Positions 5,710 to 8,370 of a stretch of DNA of 8,370 bases are shown here, piece after piece. Made by a program: the position numbers and the translations under genes. Location of the stretch: NCBI GenBank assembly GCA_938003595.1, contig CALKYH010000288.1, positions 1 to 8,370 of the forward strand, given 5' to 3'. The notes beneath the pieces are model-generated. The model ran no database searches. It saw nothing but the letters and a program-made list of their open reading frames with translations, and had not been told where the DNA came from. The DNA comes from an uncultured bacterium (GTDB taxonomy: Bacteria; Planctomycetota; Phycisphaerae; Phycisphaerales; UBA1924). Numbering within the stretch: the first letter of the stretch is position 1; the number at the start of each line of letters is the position of its first letter.

Positions 5710-6969
5710 ATGCGAGAGAATATACCCATGCCGGTGGTCGGTGGAAGCCCTGCGGGCGCGGGGGGCTCTGCGCGGGGCGTGTTGGAGGGGGACTTCGAGC
5801 GGGCGGGCTCGCTGTATGTGCATGTGCCGTTCTGTTTCCATAAGTGCCACTACTGCGACTTCTACTCGTTCGTGGACACGCAGGACCGGCAGGAGGCGTT
5901 CGTCGCGGCGCTGGAGCTCGAGCTGGCGGCGCTGGCCGGGCACGCGGGGCAGTTGAGGACAATCTTCGTCGGCGGCGGGACGCCGTCGCTGCTGAAGCCG
6001 GACTTGTGGCGGCGGCTGCTGGCGACGATGGGGGAGATGTTCGATCTGAGCGAGATCCGCGCGGGGCGGGGGGAGTTCACGGTCGAGTGCAACCCGGAGA
6101 CGGTGACGGCGGAGCTGATGGGGATTCTGCGGGCGGGGGGAGTGGACCGCGTGAGCGTGGGGGCGCAGTCGTTTGATGAGCGGCACCTCAGGACGCTGGA
6201 GCGCTGGCACGACCCGGCGAATGTGCAGAAGGCGCTGGCGCTCGCGGCGGAGGCGGGGATCGCGCGGCGGAGCATCGACCTGATCTACGGGATCCCGGGG
6301 CAGACGATGGCGGAGTGGCGGCGCGATGTGGAGACGGCGCTTTCGATGAGCCCGGGGATTGAACACCTCTCGTGCTATGCGCTGACCTACGAGGCGAATA
6401 CGGCGATGACGATGCGCCTGAAGAAGGGCGAGTTCACGCCGTGCGATGAGGATTTAGAGGCGGACATGTACGAATGGCTTGTGGAGCGGCTGCGCGCCGA
6501 GGGGATGGAGCGGTACGAGGTGAGCAACTTCGCGCGATCCGGGGGGCCGGGGGCGGAGAGCCGGCACAACCTGGCGTACTGGCGGCAGGAGAGCTGGCTC
6601 GCGGCGGGGCCGAGCGCGAGCGGGCATGTGCGCTGCGCGGACCCGCGGAACGGCGGCGTGCGGTGGAAGAATGTGCCGCGGCTGACGGACTGGATGGAGG
6701 GGGTGACGCGCTCCGGGGGCTATGCGCCGGTGGTGGATGTGGAAACGCCCGACCCGGCGCGGGCGCGGCGGGAGCGGATCATGATGGGGCTGCGCCTGCG
6801 CGAGGGGCTGGACGGGCGCGAGGTGGCGGGGCTGGAGCGCGCGGTGGAGGCGGAGCGCGCGATCGGGCTTGTCGTGGTGGAGGGCGGGCGTGTGCGCTTG
6901 ACGGATAAGGGGTTCCTGCAGGCGGACGGGGTGGCGCGGGGGTTGATGGGGGCGGTTTCGGAGGGTTGA
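5710..6969 (+). CDS. hemW: HemW-type radical SAM protein (heme chaperone, HemN-like)
   Basis: HemW is a radical-SAM family protein that binds heme and delivers it to respiratory enzymes; it was long misnamed oxygen-independent coproporphyrinogen III oxidase. Visible motifs are the cluster site C-x3-C-x2-C (Cys42, Cys46, Cys49 in PFCFHKCHYCDF), with Phe rather than the extra Cys typical of true HemN, GGGTPS (88-93), ECNPE (126-130), VGAQSF (150-155), IYGIPGQT and the HemW-type RHNLAYW. The later GPSA segment lacks the usual His. The 419-residue length is above the usual 380 or so because of a Gly/Ala-rich N-terminus. The start is uncertain: ATG 5710, ATG 5728 and GTG 5779 are all in frame and none has a strong Shine-Dalgarno; 5779 would give a typical length. 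It is divergent from the FHA gene. The neighbouring succinate dehydrogenase genes encode a respiratory complex that in many bacteria carries heme in its membrane anchor. Confidence 0.92.
   Translation: MRENIPMPVVGGSPAGAGGSARGVLEGDFERAGSLYVHVPFCFHKCHYCDFYSFVDTQDRQEAFVAALELELAALAGHAGQLRTIFVGGGTPSLLKPDLWRRLLATMGEMFDLSEIRAGRGEFTVECNPETVTAELMGILRAGGVDRVSVGAQSFDERHLRTLERWHDPANVQKALALAAEAGIARRSIDLIYGIPGQTMAEWRRDVETALSMSPGIEHLSCYALTYEANTAMTMRLKKGEFTPCDEDLEADMYEWLVERLRAEGMERYEVSNFARSGGPGAESRHNLAYWRQESWLAAGPSASGHVRCADPRNGGVRWKNVPRLTDWMEGVTRSGGYAPVVDVETPDPARARRERIMMGLRLREGLDGREVAGLERAVEAERAIGLVVVEGGRVRLTDKGFLQADGVARGLMGAVSEG
5719..5746 (-). promoter_or_regulatory. Possible promoter of the FHA gene
   Basis: Minus-strand TATATT (5724-5719) matches the -10 consensus at 5 of 6 positions and is one of the very few AT-rich spots nearby. 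The -35 candidate TTCCAC (5746-5741, 16-base spacing) is poor. The leader would be about 77 bases. The same island overlaps the candidate starts of hemW on the other strand. Confidence 0.25.
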
Positions 6970-7019
6970 ACGCGGGGTGGAAGGGCGCGGAGCACGCAGA
7001 GGGGGTACTCCAAATCAAC

Positions 7020-7118
7020 AGAACCCGGAGCGCGAGCGACGGGCCCTGTGCGTTGTGGGGAGACCGAGCGCTCGTGCGCAAGCGGGGCCTGGGGCCCGTC
7101 GCTCGCGCTCGGGGTTCT
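7020..7118. repeat. Long inverted repeat with 27-nt arms
   Basis: Arms at 7020-7046 and 7092-7118 are reverse complements at 26 of 27 positions (the only break is G7027 against G7111), separated by 45 bases that include the palindrome CGAGCGCTCG (7065-7074). Each arm carries GAGCGCGAGCGACGGGCCC. It lies between hemW and the end of sdhB, in the convergent spacer. No T run follows on either strand, so it is not a typical intrinsic terminator. Two copies of a short repeat unit in opposite orientation is the most likely explanation. The rest of the 259-bp spacer (6970-7228) shows no gene. Confidence 0.75.
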
Positions 7119-7174
7119 CTAAGGAAGAAATGCAGGAGAAGGCATAGATGGAGGAGGAGAGAAAAGCGAGGCCA

Positions 7175-7221
7175 GTAGCCCTCTCCCCGCCTCTCCCACT
7201 CGCAGAGCCGAGCGGGAGAGG
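7175..7221. repeat. Interrupted palindrome downstream of sdhB
   Basis: CCTCTCCC (7190-7197) pairs with GGGAGAGG (7214-7221); after one mismatch four more pairs extend the stem (7199-7202 with 7209-7212). A second copy of CCTCTCCC at 7180-7187 could pair with the same right arm, and GTAG (7175-7178) precedes it. The hairpin starts 7 bases after the sdhB stop, but no T run follows on the minus strand. It could protect the sdhB mRNA 3' end or be another REP-like repeat. Confidence 0.45.
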
Positions 7222-7228
7222 AGCAGGA

Positions 7229-8053
7229 TCAGCGCTTTACGCCGAAGAACTTCTTGATCTGGTGGATCGTAACGGCGCGGCCGATGGCGGCGATGCTCTC
7301 GGTCAGCGGGATCTCTTTGGGACAGACCTTCACGCAGTTCTGCGAGTTGCCGCAGTCGTTGACGCCGCCGGGGCCGGAGAGGAAGTCGAGGCGGTCCTTC
7401 TTCAGGATGGAGCCGGTGGGGTGTTCGTTGAAGTAGCGGACCTGGGAGAGGATGGCGGCGCCGACGAAGGCGCCGTTCCAATCGGCGCTGTCTTCTTCCT
7501 TGTGGTACTGGGGGCAGGCCTCGAGGCAGCAGCCGCAGGTCATGCAGGTGGACAGGACATAGCGCTCGGCCTGGGCGTCGGGCGTTTCGCCGGGGCCGGC
7601 GCCCTGGTTGTAGACGCCGTCGATGGGGACCCAGCCCTTGGCGCGCTTGAGGTCGTTGAAGAAGCGGGCGCGGTCGACCGCGAGGTCGCGGACGACGGGG
7701 AACTTGCTCATGGGCTGGAGCGTGATCTCGCTGGCGCCGTCGGCGAGGATGTTCTCGATGAGGGCGGTGCAGGACTGGCGGACGCGCCCGTTGACGAGCA
7801 TGGTGCAGGCGCCGCAGACCTCTTCGAGGCAGGCGGAGTCCCACACGATCGGCGTGGTCTTCACGCCTTCGACGGTGACGGGGTGGGCGGCGATCCACTG
7901 GAGGCAGGAGATGACATTGGAGCCGGGCTCGAGGGGGACATCGAAGTTCTCCCAGCGCGCGGGCTTGCCGGGGCCGTCGCAGCGTTCGATGCGGAAGCGC
8001 ACGGTGCGCTGGCGGGCGGCGGGCTGGGGCATGGTCGGTGAGGCGGTGGTCAT
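7229..8053 (-). CDS. sdhB: Succinate dehydrogenase iron-sulfur subunit
   Basis: SdhB passes electrons from the FAD of SdhA to quinone through three iron-sulfur clusters, on the inner face of the cytoplasmic membrane. All ligands are present in this 274-residue protein: [2Fe-2S] Cys75, Cys80, Cys83, Cys95 (CLEEVCGAC...C); [4Fe-4S] Cys170, Cys173, Cys176 plus Cys244; [3Fe-4S] Cys180, Cys234, Cys240. Spacing C-x5-C-x3-CP in the last group equals that of E. coli SdhB. Length is greater than E. coli (238) and closer to the Bacillus-type enzymes. ATG 8053 is the first in frame; the ATG at codon 8 is an alternative, neither with a clear Shine-Dalgarno. It lies 27 bases after sdhA, so the two are co-transcribed. 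No anchor gene follows; sdhC presumably lies upstream of sdhA, outside the window. Confidence 0.96.
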   Translation of the reverse strand: MTTASPTMPQPAARQRTVRFRIERCDGPGKPARWENFDVPLEPGSNVISCLQWIAAHPVTVEGVKTTPIVWDSACLEEVCGACTMLVNGRVRQSCTALIENILADGASEITLQPMSKFPVVRDLAVDRARFFNDLKRAKGWVPIDGVYNQGAGPGETPDAQAERYVLSTCMTCGCCLEACPQYHKEEDSADWNGAFVGAAILSQVRYFNEHPTGSILKKDRLDFLSGPGGVNDCGNSQNCVKVCPKEIPLTESIAAIGRAVTIHQIKKFFGVKR

Positions 8054-8080
8054 CGTGGGCTCGTGTGTCGCTCGCGGTGG

Positions 8081-8370
8081 TCAGACGGCGGCGGGCTTGG
8101 GAGAGGGTTTGGCGCTCGCGGCCTTGGCGGGGCCGGCGTCCACCTTGCCATAGGTGCGGGCGCGGGGGCGGACCAGGCCGATCTCGACGGGCTCGAAGGT
8201 GATGTTCGAGCGCTTGGCCTTGTCGTCCCAGGAGGCGACGGTGGTCTTGAGGAACTGCTCGTCGTCGCGCTCGAGGAAGTCGGTGCGGTAGTGGGCGCCG
8301 CGGGACTCGCGGCGCTCGAGGCCGCCCCGGAGGATGACATCGGCCATGGCGAGCATGTCGCCGACGGCGC
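8081..8370 (-). CDS. sdhA: Succinate dehydrogenase flavoprotein subunit, C-terminal part only
   Basis: Only the last 95 residues are inside the window; the gene continues past the right edge, so the start and the FAD and active-site regions cannot be seen. SdhA oxidises succinate to fumarate. The visible part has the typical C-terminal motif ESRGAHYRTDFLERDDEQFLKTT, which I give as its key residues RGAH-Y-R and RDDE, followed by EIGLVRPRARTYG, resembling the V-x-L-I-x-PR-x-R-x-Y end of Bacillus-type SdhA. The last 20 or so residues (AGPAKAASAKPSPKPAAV) are a Lys/Ala/Pro-rich tail that is probably disordered and not part of the usual fold. It is immediately upstream of sdhB in the same unit. 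Confidence 0.95.
   Translation of the reverse strand, partial: AVGDMLAMADVILRGGLERRESRGAHYRTDFLERDDEQFLKTTVASWDDKAKRSNITFEPVEIGLVRPRARTYGKVDAGPAKAASAKPSPKPAAV

Noticed and set aside
7020..7118. CRISPR array or insertion sequence at the long inverted repeat
   Set aside because: Only two arms, in inverted not direct orientation, with a 45-base spacer too short for a transposase and no target duplication seen.

Overview
This high-GC window reads like a chromosomal stretch of a planctomycete, most likely of the class Phycisphaerae. The points behind that placement are a secreted beta-solenoid protein ending in a VPAP / hydrophobic / Arg4 sorting tail (a PEP-CTERM variant), a small zinc-ribbon protein and an FHA protein of planctomycete style, and GC-rich palindromic repeats between genes. 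This is inference from protein character, not from a database search.

Layout. Bases 1-374 hold no gene but are crowded with stem-loops, including two inverted units with the anatomy of REP elements (a GTAG head followed at once by a perfect palindrome); an intrinsic terminator for rpsG closes the stretch. From 4720 down to 375 all genes lie on the minus strand: purA (AMP biosynthesis), the secreted PEP-CTERM-like protein, fluC/crcB (fluoride channel), then rpsL (S12) and rpsG (S7). purA has a plausible own promoter, and rpsL has a good sigma70-like promoter, so the ribosomal pair is probably its own transcription unit that ends at the terminator and does not continue into fusA. The rpsL-rpsG spacer holds two clear hairpins and is a candidate site of S7 feedback or attenuation. 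S12 carries Arg instead of the usual Lys at position 88, a residue tied to streptomycin response.

A 73-residue zinc-ribbon protein (plus strand) is divergent from purA and converges with a minus-strand FHA-domain protein. hemW (radical-SAM heme chaperone) is divergent from the FHA gene across a short spacer with a rare AT-rich island. After hemW, a 259-bp non-coding stretch holds a long inverted repeat (27-nt arms, 26 paired) and a second hairpin.

The right end carries the minus-strand succinate dehydrogenase genes sdhA (only its C-terminal 95 residues are inside the window) and sdhB with all three iron-sulfur cluster motifs.

Most genes are housekeeping. I see no convincing new multi-gene system; the best leads are the palindromic repeat elements, the S12 Arg88, the structured rpsL-rpsG spacer and the solenoid sorting-tail protein placed between purA and fluC.
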